Source of the DNA: Ensifer sp. IC4062
GTDB lineage: Bacteria; Pseudomonadota; Alphaproteobacteria; Rhizobiales; Rhizobiaceae
Direction of reading: 5' to 3'
Assembly (NCBI RefSeq): GCF_020193575.1
Contig: NZ_JADYVD010000036.1
Location: 1-64,000, forward strand
DNA length: 64,000 nt
A program made the translations under genes and the position numbers. The notes beneath the pieces are model-generated. The model was given only the letters and a program-made list of their open reading frames with translations. It did no database searches and was not told the DNA's origin. Position 1 is the first letter of the stretch; every line of letters begins with the position of its first letter. Below, one piece after another: positions 17,740 to 25,528 of this stretch.

Positions 17740-18471
17740 ATGTCCGCTGAACTGAGCCCGCTGACATTGGAAACGGAAACGGAGTTGCGGGAGAGGCAGG
17801 GGCCGCCGCTGCCGCAGACATCGCAAGAGACGATCAACACAATCGTCCATTATTATCGCGGCGAAATGGGGCGAATGGCCGGATGGCGGGACCGCATCGA
17901 CCGCACGTCGAACTGGGCGATCACGGTTGTTGCGGCGATGCTTTCCGTATCGCTGTCGACGCCTTCCTCGCACCATGGCGTTCTGCTGTTCGCGATGCTC
18001 CTGATCACGCTGCTGCTGCTGATCGAGGCAAGGCGCTATCGCTTCTTCGATGTCTATCGCGCTCGCGTGCGCCAGCTCGAGCGCGGTTATTTCGCTCAGA
18101 TCCTTTCACCAGAGGGGACGCCAAGCCCCAAATGGTCCGCGTCGATCGCAAGGAGCCTGCGGAAGCCGGCCTTCCTGATGAGCTACCGCGAAGCCGTCTG
18201 TCGGAGGCTTCAACGCAACTATTGCTGGATGTATCTGATCGTGCTCTTGGCCTGGGCGCTGAAAATCTCGTCACCGAAGATTTCTGCCAATGGGGAACCT
18301 TTCGGGCACGTTCGTTCCTGGACCGACGTCACTGAAAATGCCGCGCTTGGCCTTGTGCCGGGTTGGGCGGTCATGATCGGCGTCGCGCTCTTCTACGTTC
18401 TTGTCCTTTACGCATCGCTGCACAAAGAACAGCACGAGGGCGAACTCGCTCACGGCGAAGTACACGTCTGA
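17740..18471 (+). CDS. DUF2270 integral membrane protein
   Basis: This 243-residue protein matches the DUF2270 family. A hydrophilic N-terminus leads to HYYRGEMGRMAGWRDRIDRT, two helices (WAITVVAAMLSVSLS and LLFAMLLITLLLLIEARRYR), a long cytoplasmic-looking loop with RYRFFDVYRARVRQLERGY, and two further C-terminal helices. The start at 17740 was chosen because GGGAGG lies seven bases upstream. The function of the family is unknown. It is transcribed alone and nothing adjacent suggests a partner. Confidence 0.8.
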   Translation: MSAELSPLTLETETELRERQGPPLPQTSQETINTIVHYYRGEMGRMAGWRDRIDRTSNWAITVVAAMLSVSLSTPSSHHGVLLFAMLLITLLLLIEARRYRFFDVYRARVRQLERGYFAQILSPEGTPSPKWSASIARSLRKPAFLMSYREAVCRRLQRNYCWMYLIVLLAWALKISSPKISANGEPFGHVRSWTDVTENAALGLVPGWAVMIGVALFYVLVLYASLHKEQHEGELAHGEVHV

Positions 18472-18588
18472 AGACCCGCGCACATGTTACCGCTGTGAGA
18501 CACTCGCGTTTGCGAGCAACGAAAGCAACCGTTGCAACTGCATTCGAATGGGATGCTCAGTTGGAATTCAGTACGGCCTTCGGCCGCT

Positions 18589-18855
18589 TCAATGGAGAAT
18601 GAATTCTCCCTTGAGCGAGCGCCATTCGCTGGCCGATATCAGCCTACGGTGCACATAACGTACTGAATGCAGCGGTCCGTCCAATTTCTCCTGCCAGAAC
18701 TTGAGGAACTGGCGCATCTCCGGAAAGTCCGGCGCGATGTCGTAGTGCTGCCAGATATATGTCTGGAGGAAGGTCGGATGGTCGGGCATCCGGTAGAGAA
18801 TTTGGGCCGTCGTCAGGCCATAACCCTTGAGCTGCAGTTCCATCTCGCTCGTCAT
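18589..18855 (-). CDS. usg: Usg family protein
   Basis: This 88-residue protein matches Usg, a small alpha-proteobacterial protein first named for its place upstream of tryptophan genes in Caulobacter. Typical features are the aromatic-rich LQTYIWQHYDIAPDFPEM and the end FWQEKLDGPLHSVRY near residue 55. Function is unknown. Here it is not near trp genes. The 220 bases between it and the ABC permease operon hold nothing recognisable apart from its own promoter region. Confidence 0.82.
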   Translation of the reverse strand: MTSEMELQLKGYGLTTAQILYRMPDHPTFLQTYIWQHYDIAPDFPEMRQFLKFWQEKLDGPLHSVRYVHRRLISASEWRSLKGEFILH

Positions 18856-19074
18856 CAGGACCTCACTTCTCGCAAAGGTGGTCTCTATGATGAAACGCTT
18901 GATCTATTAATCAAGTCCTAATATTTGCGGGTGCAATGAGATTTCCTCCATAATAACAAAGGCTTGGCAGCAGTCTTTGATCAGTGCTGCCATACACTGG
19001 ATGAGGACCGAGGCAGCCTCGCCGGCGTCAGGACCGCGCAACCCGAAGGGAAAGCCGCACCCGCAGTCGCTCCG

Positions 19075-19905
19075 CTATCGCTTCAGATGCCGCGTCAGCC
19101 GCGCCTCCAGCAGGGCCCAGACGTTGCGCAGCAATTCGACCATCAGCAGGTAGAGAATCGCGGCCCAGACGTACATCTGGTAGTCGAAGGTGCGGGAGAA
19201 GGCGCGGCGCGTCTCACCCATCAGGTCGAAGACGGTCACGATCGCCACAATCGCCGAGCCCTTGATCATCAGGACGATCTCGTTGCCATAGGGGCGGAGC
19301 GCGACGATCATCGCCTGGGGAAGGATGATCTTGAAGAACGCGACGCGCTGCGACAGCCCTAGTGCCGCGGCTCCTTCATGCTGGCCGCGCGGCACGCTCT
19401 GGATGGCGCCGCGCAGTATTTCGGCCTGGTAGGCGGCGGTGTTCAGCGTAAACGTAAAGAGCGCGCAGTTCCAGGCGTCCCGGAAAAACCACCAGAGACC
19501 CATCGCTTCGAGCTGCGGGCGGAAGCTGCCGAGCCCGTAGTAGACGAGGAAGAGTTGGGTAATCAGCGGCGTGCCACGGAAGAAATAGACATAGGCGTAG
19601 GAGAGCCAGGACCAGATCTTGTTGTTCGACATCCGCCCCATCGCCACGGGAAGCGACAGGACGGCGCCCATGACGATCGAAGAGATCACGAGCATCAGCG
19701 TAACGCCGAGGCCTGATACGAAACTCGGCCCGTACCTCGAGAATTTCTCGGGATCCCAGCCGTTGACGACGGTGAGAAAGATGCCGACGGCGAGTGCGAG
19801 CCAGACGCCGAGCGTGACACTGCCGATGAAGCGCGACAATGTATAGCGCCGCGGCGGGGCCGGCGGCGGTGCCTGAGGCGGGATTATGGTTTCGGCAATG
19901 CTCAT
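19075..19905 (-). CDS. Polar amino-acid ABC transporter permease (HisM type)
   Basis: This 276-residue inner-membrane permease belongs to the HisM/OccM group. After a proline-rich cytoplasmic start, about five helices follow, with YFFRGTPLITQLFLVYYG near residue 111 and the EAA loop GAAALGLSQRVAFFKIILP near 183 that contacts the ATPase. Its first bases overlap the end of the HisQ-type permease gene. With the substrate-binding protein upstream it would import a basic or polar amino acid. No ATPase gene is present before or after, so the transporter must borrow one or be encoded in part elsewhere. Confidence 0.9.
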   Translation of the reverse strand: MSIAETIIPPQAPPPAPPRRYTLSRFIGSVTLGVWLALAVGIFLTVVNGWDPEKFSRYGPSFVSGLGVTLMLVISSIVMGAVLSLPVAMGRMSNNKIWSWLSYAYVYFFRGTPLITQLFLVYYGLGSFRPQLEAMGLWWFFRDAWNCALFTFTLNTAAYQAEILRGAIQSVPRGQHEGAAALGLSQRVAFFKIILPQAMIVALRPYGNEIVLMIKGSAIVAIVTVFDLMGETRRAFSRTFDYQMYVWAAILYLLMVELLRNVWALLEARLTRHLKR

Positions 19906-20705
19906 CGGGTCATCTCCGCGCGTTTGGTCCAGCGCTCGAGCGCCGAGAAGACGACGGATGAAATCATCGCCAGGATCAGGAAGAGAATGCAGGCGATGCC
20001 GAAGAACTCGAACGCGTGCTTGGTGACCCGAGCGGCGACGCCCGTCTGGCGGAGAACGTCAGGCAGGCCAACGACCGAGACGAGGGCTGTATCCTTGAGG
20101 AGCGCCATCCAGAGGTTGCCAAGGCCCGGAAGCGCGATGCGAACGAGCTGCGGCAGGATGATCAATCGCATCGTTTTGCCGCGATGGAAGCCGAGCGCGT
20201 CGCCGGCCTCGTACTGTCCATGCGGTATCGCCTTGAAGGCTGAGAGCAGGACTTCCGAGCAATAGGCGGAGAATACCAACCCGAGTGCGATCATGCCTGC
20301 GACGAAGGCGTTGATCTCCACCGGCCCCTCGTAACCGATGGTGGCAAGGAACTGCTGCACCAGGATCTGCAAGCCATAGTAGACGATGAAGAGCGTCAAG
20401 AGCTCGGGGAGGCCGCGAAAGATCGTCGTATAGATGTTGGCCGCAAGGCGCAGCTGCTTTTCGTTGGATTGCTTGGCGAGCGCGATGAAGAAGCCGACGA
20501 CCAGTCCGACGGGCAGGGTGGCGATCGCGAGGCTCGCCGTCACCAGGAACCCGTAGGCGATCTCGTCGCCCCATCCGGAGTCGCCACACGCCAGAAGCGT
20601 TCCCGAGCCGAACCAACGAAATACTCCGACTGGGCCGCAGAGCGGATCGATGATCGACCCGATCCAGGCGAAAACGGAGAAAAGGGCGGCGAACAGTCCG
20701 CTCAT
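19902..20705 (-). CDS. Polar amino-acid ABC transporter permease (HisQ type)
   Basis: This 267-residue permease is the HisQ-type partner of the gene it overlaps by four bases. It has about five helices, the segment TIFRGLPELLTLFIVYYGLQ, and the EAA loop EAGDALGFHRGKTMRLIILPQ that docks the ATPase. The start at 20705 is preferred over an ATG 13 codons upstream because AAGGGG lies a suitable distance before it; the choice is moderate. A terminator-like hairpin and a RIME repeat separate it from the substrate-binding protein gene. Confidence 0.88.
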   Translation of the reverse strand: MSGLFAALFSVFAWIGSIIDPLCGPVGVFRWFGSGTLLACGDSGWGDEIAYGFLVTASLAIATLPVGLVVGFFIALAKQSNEKQLRLAANIYTTIFRGLPELLTLFIVYYGLQILVQQFLATIGYEGPVEINAFVAGMIALGLVFSAYCSEVLLSAFKAIPHGQYEAGDALGFHRGKTMRLIILPQLVRIALPGLGNLWMALLKDTALVSVVGLPDVLRQTGVAARVTKHAFEFFGIACILFLILAMISSVVFSALERWTKRAEMTR

Positions 20706-20778
20706 GCCAATAAATTCCCCTTGCAGCGTTCTTTTTGGCGCCAATTGCGCTTATTTTCTAGGGTTCTTGTCAAACAAA

Positions 20779-20817
20779 AACGGCGGAAGGGCAAGCCATC
20801 CGCCGTTGCATTTTTTT
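20779..20817. terminator. Terminator-like hairpin between binding protein and permeases
   Basis: AACGGCGGA (20779-20787) pairs perfectly with TCCGCCGTT (20799-20807) around an 11-base loop. T runs flank it on both strands: GCATTTTTTT on the plus strand, TTTTG on the minus strand. On the minus strand it lies after the binding-protein gene and before the permeases, where it could act as a partial terminator that keeps binding protein in excess. Confidence 0.7.
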
Positions 20818-20864
20818 CATCAACCGAGACTTCCCCGGCATGATCGGCGCGAGAACCGCGCCTA

Positions 20865-20966
20865 CTGCATGTTTCCGTCAATCGTAGCTGATTTGAGGAT
20901 AAAAACGTGCAGCAACTCAAGTGCTACAGCGTCCTCCGCGCGTCTGATAGACGCGCGGCGCTGTAG
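20865..20966 (-). repeat. RIME1-like intergenic mosaic repeat, inverted copy
   Basis: This copy runs in the opposite direction to the one at 9508. It contains GCATGTTTCCG, ATTTGAGGATAAAAACGTGC, CAAGTGCTACAGCGTCC and the palindrome CGCGCGTCTGATAGACGCGC (a perfect 9-bp stem at 20937-20957). It sits ten bases after the stop of the binding-protein gene and before the permeases, the position where palindromic repeats commonly stabilise upstream mRNA. Confidence 0.75.
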
Positions 20967-20975
20967 TGGCTTCGA

Positions 20976-21758
20976 TTAGCTGCCGTAGACGTCGAACGGG
21001 AAGTACTTTTCATTGATCTCCTTGTACTTGCCACTCGCGCGGATGCCGTCGATCGCCTTGTTGAGCTTCTCGCGCAGCGCGTCGTCGCCCTTGCGCACGG
21101 CGATGCCGGCACCTTCGCCGTTGATGACCGGATCGATCGGCAGCGTGCCGAGCAGCTTGCAGCAGGCGCCGTCCTCCGTCTTCAGCCACTCGGAGAGCAC
21201 GACGACGTCATCGATGGCTGCGTCGATGCGGCCGTTGGCGAGGTCGAGCTTGTATTCATCCGCGGTCGGATAGAGCTTCAGCTCAGCGCCCTTCATATGC
21301 GCTTCGGCATAGTTGGAATGCGTGGTGGAGCTCTGCGCACCAAGCATCTTGCCGTCGAGCGCCGCTTCGGTCGCCTCGGTGATCGGCGAATCCTTCGGCA
21401 CGGCGATCGCCGGTGGCGTGTTGTAGTACTTGTTGGTGAAGTCGACCTTCTGCTTGCGCTCCTCGGTGATCGACATGGAAGCGATGAACGCGTCGAACTT
21501 CTTGGCGATCAGTGCCGGAATGGCGCCGTCCCACTCCTGCGTCACAAAGGTGCAGTCAGCCTTCATCTCTTCGCAAAGCGCCTTCGCGATGTCGACATCG
21601 AAGCCCGTCAGCGTGCCATCGGCCTCGAGATTGTTGAAGGGCGGGTAGGCGCCTTCGGTGCCGAAGACGATCTTTTCGCCCTCTGCCATGGCCGTGCTTG
21701 CCATGAGCGCGAAAAGGGCAGCCGATGCGGCCGCTGCCAGCCGTCTGGAAATACGCAT
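20976..21758 (-). CDS. Amino-acid ABC transporter substrate-binding protein
   Basis: This 260-residue periplasmic protein belongs to the HisJ/ArgT/OccT family. A cleavable signal peptide (residues 1-24, ending STAMA) precedes FGTEGAYPPFNN, LTGFDVDIAKALCEEM and the ligand-loop segment SITEERKQKVDFTNKYY. Family members bind lysine, arginine, ornithine, histidine or octopine-type compounds; the exact ligand is not clear. The start at 21758 follows GAGAGGA; the reading frame stays open upstream, but the signal peptide fixes this start. The two permease genes lie downstream, beyond a RIME repeat and a hairpin. Confidence 0.9.
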   Translation of the reverse strand: MRISRRLAAAASAALFALMASTAMAEGEKIVFGTEGAYPPFNNLEADGTLTGFDVDIAKALCEEMKADCTFVTQEWDGAIPALIAKKFDAFIASMSITEERKQKVDFTNKYYNTPPAIAVPKDSPITEATEAALDGKMLGAQSSTTHSNYAEAHMKGAELKLYPTADEYKLDLANGRIDAAIDDVVVLSEWLKTEDGACCKLLGTLPIDPVINGEGAGIAVRKGDDALREKLNKAIDGIRASGKYKEINEKYFPFDVYGS

Positions 21759-22157
21759 AGTTATCCTCTCTGTTGGCTGACACCCGGTCTTTTCTTTTTC
21801 GCGGATGCCAAATAGGGCCGGGGCGTGCGCCGCGGTTGCCGGGATATTCGTACTTCTCCTGCAAAAATCAACTGGAAAGCGCCGTCGCTCACCGCGAAAG
21901 CGCGGTCGCGCGTCATTCGTCCTCGCCATGGCGGGAGAGAAAGATGAACGGCCCGTTCAGGCAAGGTTAATGTAGCGTCCGATAGCCCTTGAAGCGGAAC
22001 CGATCCGTGACTTTAGCGTTGCGATTACGAATGCGACTGACCACAAAAAAGTCGGAAACCGCGGATCATGGCCCTGTGGGAGCAGTCTCGCAGGCGTGAC
22101 CGTTCGATGGACAGGATGCGCAGCGAGCCGGACCTCCCAGTAAGAGGAAGGAAGACA
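21759..22157. other. Divergent intergenic region, no gene seen
   Basis: These 400 bases separate the binding-protein gene (minus) from the OmpA-family gene (plus) and must hold both promoters. A short hairpin ACCGCG-AAAG-CGCGGT lies at 21891-21906. The open frames here run in from the flanking genes and show no separate coding signal. AGGAAGGAAG just before 22158 is the binding site for the OmpA-family start. Confidence 0.5.
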
Positions 22158-24248
22158 ATGTCGATTCGATCGAGACTTTTCGCAACGGTAGCTTTGCCGG
22201 TATTCGCGGCGACCCTTGCCGTCCAGCCTGCGCTTGCCGAGAGCCTGATGGCGCCGTTCGAAGTTGCTCAGGAAGGCGCGGAGCAGCCGTCGCCGGAGGA
22301 TTTGCTGCTGCTTAAGAAGCGCAGAAAGCAGGCCGCAGAACAGGAATCCCAGGGACAGGCGGAGGAACAGCAACCGCAGGCGGAAGAGCAACAGGCACCT
22401 AGGCGCAAGAAGCGCGAGCAGCAGGCTGAGGAACAGCAGCCGGCTGCCGAGGAAGCCGCTCCGCAGCAGGCCGAAGAGCAGCCGGCTCCAAGGCGCAAGA
22501 AGCGCCAGCAGCAGGCTGAGGAACAGCAGCCGGCCGAGGAGGCCGCTCCGCAGCAGGCCGAAGAGCAGCCGGCTCCAAGGCGCAAGAAGCGCCAGCAGCA
22601 GGCTGAAGAACAGCAGCCCGCCGCCGAGGAGGCCGCTCCGCAGCAGGCCGAAGAGCAGCCGACTCCAAGGCGCAAGAAGCGCCAGCAGCAGGCTGAAGAA
22701 CAGCAGCCCGCCGAGGAGCGCGCTCCGCAGCAAGCCGAGGAACAGCGGCCCGCCTCCGAGGAAACCGCTCCGCAGCAGGCGGAAGAAGAGCAGGCTCCAA
22801 CGCGCAAGAAGCGTCAGCAGCAGGCTGAGGAACAGCAACCTGCCACTGGGGAGGAAGCTCCGCAGCAGGCCGAAGAACAGCGCCAGGGCGAGCAGCCTGT
22901 TCCTGAGCTGGCGCCACCCGCAACCGCAGAGCAGGATACAGGCGAACAGCAGCAGGCCCGGCCCGCTCCGGAAGTCGTGGATGAGCGCACAGAAGAAGAG
23001 AAGGTCAAGATCGCCAAGGACCCGGCGGCTAGCGATGACACGGTGGTGCTTCCAATCGAAAACGGTGCGGCCGTGCTCGATAGCGACAAGGATGCCGACA
23101 ATATCGGCGGCAACCGCGCGCGTGAGGCGCGGCGCAAGCAGCGTGAGGAGTTGCGCGCCAAGGAAGAAAGCGTAGCGCCGCCGACAGACGACGCCGCAGC
23201 CCAGGCGGAAATATCGACCGAGGTCCGGGAACAACTTCCGCAGAGGATCGAGGCCAATCTGAAGGAAGAGGGACAGCGCATCGAAGCAGCGCCGGCCTTC
23301 GCAGTGCCTGAGACGACCAACATCGTTAACAACACCATCGTCAACAACACGGTGATCAACAACACGACCGTCAACACGAACGAAGTCACCGAGGTGCGGG
23401 TCGTCGACGAGGTGGAAGACCGCATGATCCTCGGCGTCGGTGATCGCATTTTCGTCCGGGGCGACGACCGGCCGCGGCTGCGGCGCGACTCGCAGGAAAC
23501 TTTCTACGACCAACTGCCGCGCGACCGCGTTCGCGAGACGATCGTCCGTCCAGATGGTTATCGAATCGTCACGATCTACAACCGCTATGGCGACATCGTG
23601 CAGCGATCGCGCATTGACGGCGACGGTAACGAATATCTGATGATCTACGCGCCCGAGTACGATGAGGATCGGGACCGTCCAGCGATCGTCGACGTCGGTT
23701 ATGAACTGCCGCCGATGCGCCTGACGATACCGGTCGAGGATTATATCGTCGACTACGCCGACGATCCGGATCGGGATTACTACGAATTCCTGTCCGAGCC
23801 GCCGGTCGAGCGCGTCGAGCGCGTCTACACGATCGATGAGGTGCGCAACTCTGCCCGCCTGCGTGACAAGGTTCGTCGCATCGACCTCGACACGATCCAC
23901 TTCGAGACGGGTAGCGCCGAGGTGTCGATGTCGCAGGCCAAGACGCTGCGCGGTGTCGCGGATGCGATGTCGAAGATCCTCGATAAGGATCCGGGCGAAA
24001 CCTTCTTCATCGAGGGCCACACGGACGCAGTCGGCTCCGACCGGTCGAACCTGGTTCTTTCCGACCAGCGTGCGGAGTCTGTCGCTGTGCTCCTCAGCGA
24101 AGTCTATGGCGTGCCAGCCGAAAACCTTGTGACACAGGGCTACGGCGAGCGCTTCCTCAAAGTTCGCACACCGGAAGCCGAGCAGGAGAACCGCCGCGTC
24201 ACCATTCGCCGCGTGACGCCGCTCGTGCGGCCGGTCGCCCAGCCGTAA
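22158..24248 (+). CDS. OmpA-family protein with Gln/Glu-rich tandem repeats
   Basis: This 696-residue envelope protein has a signal peptide (residues 1-28, ending QPALA). A long region very rich in Gln, Glu, Ala and Pro follows, with five copies of a 29-30-residue repeat built on RRKKRQQQAEEQQPA and APQQAEEQPAP (about residues 80-238). Then come an Asn/Thr stretch (NNTIVNNTVINNTTVN, near 390), a domain with PDGYRIVTIYNRYGDIVQRS, and a C-terminal OmpA peptidoglycan-binding domain (TIHFETGSAEVS near 580, FIEGHTDAVGSDRSN, LVTQGYGERF). It probably spans from outer membrane to peptidoglycan. The repeats suggest a flexible charged spacer whose length may vary between strains. The binding site AGGAAGGAAG supports the start. 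A strong terminator follows. Confidence 0.88.
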   Translation: MSIRSRLFATVALPVFAATLAVQPALAESLMAPFEVAQEGAEQPSPEDLLLLKKRRKQAAEQESQGQAEEQQPQAEEQQAPRRKKREQQAEEQQPAAEEAAPQQAEEQPAPRRKKRQQQAEEQQPAEEAAPQQAEEQPAPRRKKRQQQAEEQQPAAEEAAPQQAEEQPTPRRKKRQQQAEEQQPAEERAPQQAEEQRPASEETAPQQAEEEQAPTRKKRQQQAEEQQPATGEEAPQQAEEQRQGEQPVPELAPPATAEQDTGEQQQARPAPEVVDERTEEEKVKIAKDPAASDDTVVLPIENGAAVLDSDKDADNIGGNRAREARRKQREELRAKEESVAPPTDDAAAQAEISTEVREQLPQRIEANLKEEGQRIEAAPAFAVPETTNIVNNTIVNNTVINNTTVNTNEVTEVRVVDEVEDRMILGVGDRIFVRGDDRPRLRRDSQETFYDQLPRDRVRETIVRPDGYRIVTIYNRYGDIVQRSRIDGDGNEYLMIYAPEYDEDRDRPAIVDVGYELPPMRLTIPVEDYIVDYADDPDRDYYEFLSEPPVERVERVYTIDEVRNSARLRDKVRRIDLDTIHFETGSAEVSMSQAKTLRGVADAMSKILDKDPGETFFIEGHTDAVGSDRSNLVLSDQRAESVAVLLSEVYGVPAENLVTQGYGERFLKVRTPEAEQENRRVTIRRVTPLVRPVAQP
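22398..22870 (+). repeat. In-gene tandem repeat coding for the Q/E-rich spacer
   Basis: Near-identical units begin at about 22398, 22488, 22575, 22665 and 22797, giving spacings of 90, 87, 90 and 132 bases. All are multiples of three, so the frame is kept. Each unit starts with CCAAGGCGCAAGAAGCGCC or a close variant. The three middle units are nearly identical at the DNA level, a pattern expected to change length by slippage or recombination. Confidence 0.9.
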
Positions 24249-24270
24249 TCGCGGCAGCGTTGCTTGATAG

Positions 24271-24302
24271 AGAACGGGGCCGGGAGACCGGCCCCGTTCT
24301 TA
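24271..24302 (+). terminator. Terminator of the OmpA-family gene
   Basis: GAACGGGGCCGG (24271-24282) and CCGGCCCCGTTC (24287-24298) form a perfect 12-bp stem around the tetraloop GAGA, followed by TTAT, 22 bases after the stop codon. Confidence 0.85.
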
Positions 24303-24347
24303 TGTCTGGCGTCGAGACTTGCGACGCCTTCGAACAGCCCCTGCAGC

Positions 24348-24860
24348 CTAGCCGCGCAGCCCCGTAACCTTTTCGACGAAGTCGGCGATCGCGGCCGTGT
24401 CGTCGAGGTCGAAGATTGAAAGATCCGTATCGGTCACTGGATGATCGGCGGCAATAGCAACGATGTGCGGGTCGCTCGGCGCCAGCGGCTCGCGGTTGGC
24501 CGAATCCATCCGCCGCGCTTCGATCTTCGGGATGGGCTCCCGCTTGTAGCCTTCGATGAGCACGAGATCGCAGGGAGCGAGCCGCGCCAGGATCTCCTCG
24601 AAGGACGGTTCCGGTGCGCCGCGCAGTTCGTGCATGATCGCAAACCGCGTCGAGGAGACGATCGTCACCTCTTGCGCGCCGGCCTCCCGGTGGCGGTAGC
24701 TGTCGGCGCCGACCTTGTCGATGTCGAAATCGTGGTGGGCGTGCTTGATCGTCGAAACGGCATAGCCGCGGCGCGTCATTTCACTGACAAGACGGACCAT
24801 TAGGCCGGTCTTGCCCGAGTTCTTCCAACCGGCAATGCCGAAAATCCTGGGTTTGGTCAT
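24348..24860 (-). CDS. mobB: Molybdopterin-guanine dinucleotide biosynthesis protein B
   Basis: This 170-residue P-loop GTPase helps attach GMP to molybdopterin. The Walker A motif GWKNSGKTGLM is near residue 11, followed by VSTIKHAHHDFDIDKVGADS with the family HAHHDFD, and LVLIEGYKREPIPKIEA (Walker B region) near residue 106. The start at 24860 overlaps the end of mobA by four bases, and an upstream in-frame ATG within mobA is unlikely. Together with mobA and the nearby moaA it serves molybdenum-cofactor enzymes. Confidence 0.92.
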   Translation of the reverse strand: MTKPRIFGIAGWKNSGKTGLMVRLVSEMTRRGYAVSTIKHAHHDFDIDKVGADSYRHREAGAQEVTIVSSTRFAIMHELRGAPEPSFEEILARLAPCDLVLIEGYKREPIPKIEARRMDSANREPLAPSDPHIVAIAADHPVTDTDLSIFDLDDTAAIADFVEKVTGLRG

Positions 24861-25516
24861 GGTTTGGGATCCTTGAGGCATTGCAGCCAAGCTTCGGCCT
24901 CTCGAAGCTGTTCCGGCGTGTTGATATTGAAGAAGGGGTCGAGCGGACCCGCCTTCGTCGCGATCATCGGGAAGTCTACGGCCGCCGAAGGGTGGCGCGC
25001 AATGAAGGCGCGCACGCTCAACTTGGTGTCGGTACGGATCCAGGCATCCAGATCATCGACGATCGCGACCGGCCAGAGCGCGAAAAGCGGATGCATCTCT
25101 CCGTTGGACCAGGCGACGGCAATCGTCCCCTCCATGTCGGGAACGGAGGAGAGCCGGCCGACGAGGTCATCGGGAAAAAATGGTGTGTCGGTCGGCACGG
25201 TCAGAACATGGGCCGCATGCGGTGCAACCTTCGCAGCGTGGCGCATGGCGGTGAGGATGCCGGCGAGGGGACCGACGTACCCAGGCACCGTGTCGGCCAG
25301 CACCGGAAGATCGGGCAGCAGGTCGATGCCGGGATCGGCATTGAGGTTGAGCGCGATGCTTCCCACCTGCGGCGCGAGTCGTTCGACAATGTGGTCGAGG
25401 ATGGGTCGGCCATTGAGTACGAGGCCGGCCTTGGGGCGACCCATCCGCGAAGATCGTCCGCCAGCGAGGATGACGGCCGGCGGGCGTTTCGGAGCTTCTG
25501 GCGGGTTCATGACCAT
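24857..25516 (-). CDS. mobA: Molybdenum cofactor guanylyltransferase
   Basis: This 219-residue nucleotidyltransferase transfers GMP from GTP to molybdopterin to give the bis-MGD precursor. The N-terminal motif ILAGGRSSRMGRPKAGLVLN (residues 16-35) binds GTP. The metal-binding loop appears in VLTVPTDTPFFPDDL near residue 105, and FNINTPEQLREAE is the usual C-terminal signature. The start at 25516 has AGAGGA at a good distance; a second ATG two codons on is possible. It overlaps mobB and lies 12 bases after a DMT permease gene on the same strand, probably one transcript. Confidence 0.93.
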   Translation of the reverse strand: MVMNPPEAPKRPPAVILAGGRSSRMGRPKAGLVLNGRPILDHIVERLAPQVGSIALNLNADPGIDLLPDLPVLADTVPGYVGPLAGILTAMRHAAKVAPHAAHVLTVPTDTPFFPDDLVGRLSSVPDMEGTIAVAWSNGEMHPLFALWPVAIVDDLDAWIRTDTKLSVRAFIARHPSAAVDFPMIATKAGPLDPFFNINTPEQLREAEAWLQCLKDPKP

Positions 25517-25528
25517 CGACGCGTTCCT

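Noticed and set aside
22398-22870. Possible CRISPR array because of regularly spaced repeats.
   Set aside because: The repeats are in-frame codons within one gene, the spacers are not unique, and no cas gene is near.
21957-24020. A 687-codon open frame antisense to the OmpA-family gene, with repeated Leu-rich segments.
   Set aside because: It mirrors the repetitive CAG/GAG-rich coding strand; the Leu runs are the complement of Gln/Glu codons. No signal peptide, binding site or family match supports it.
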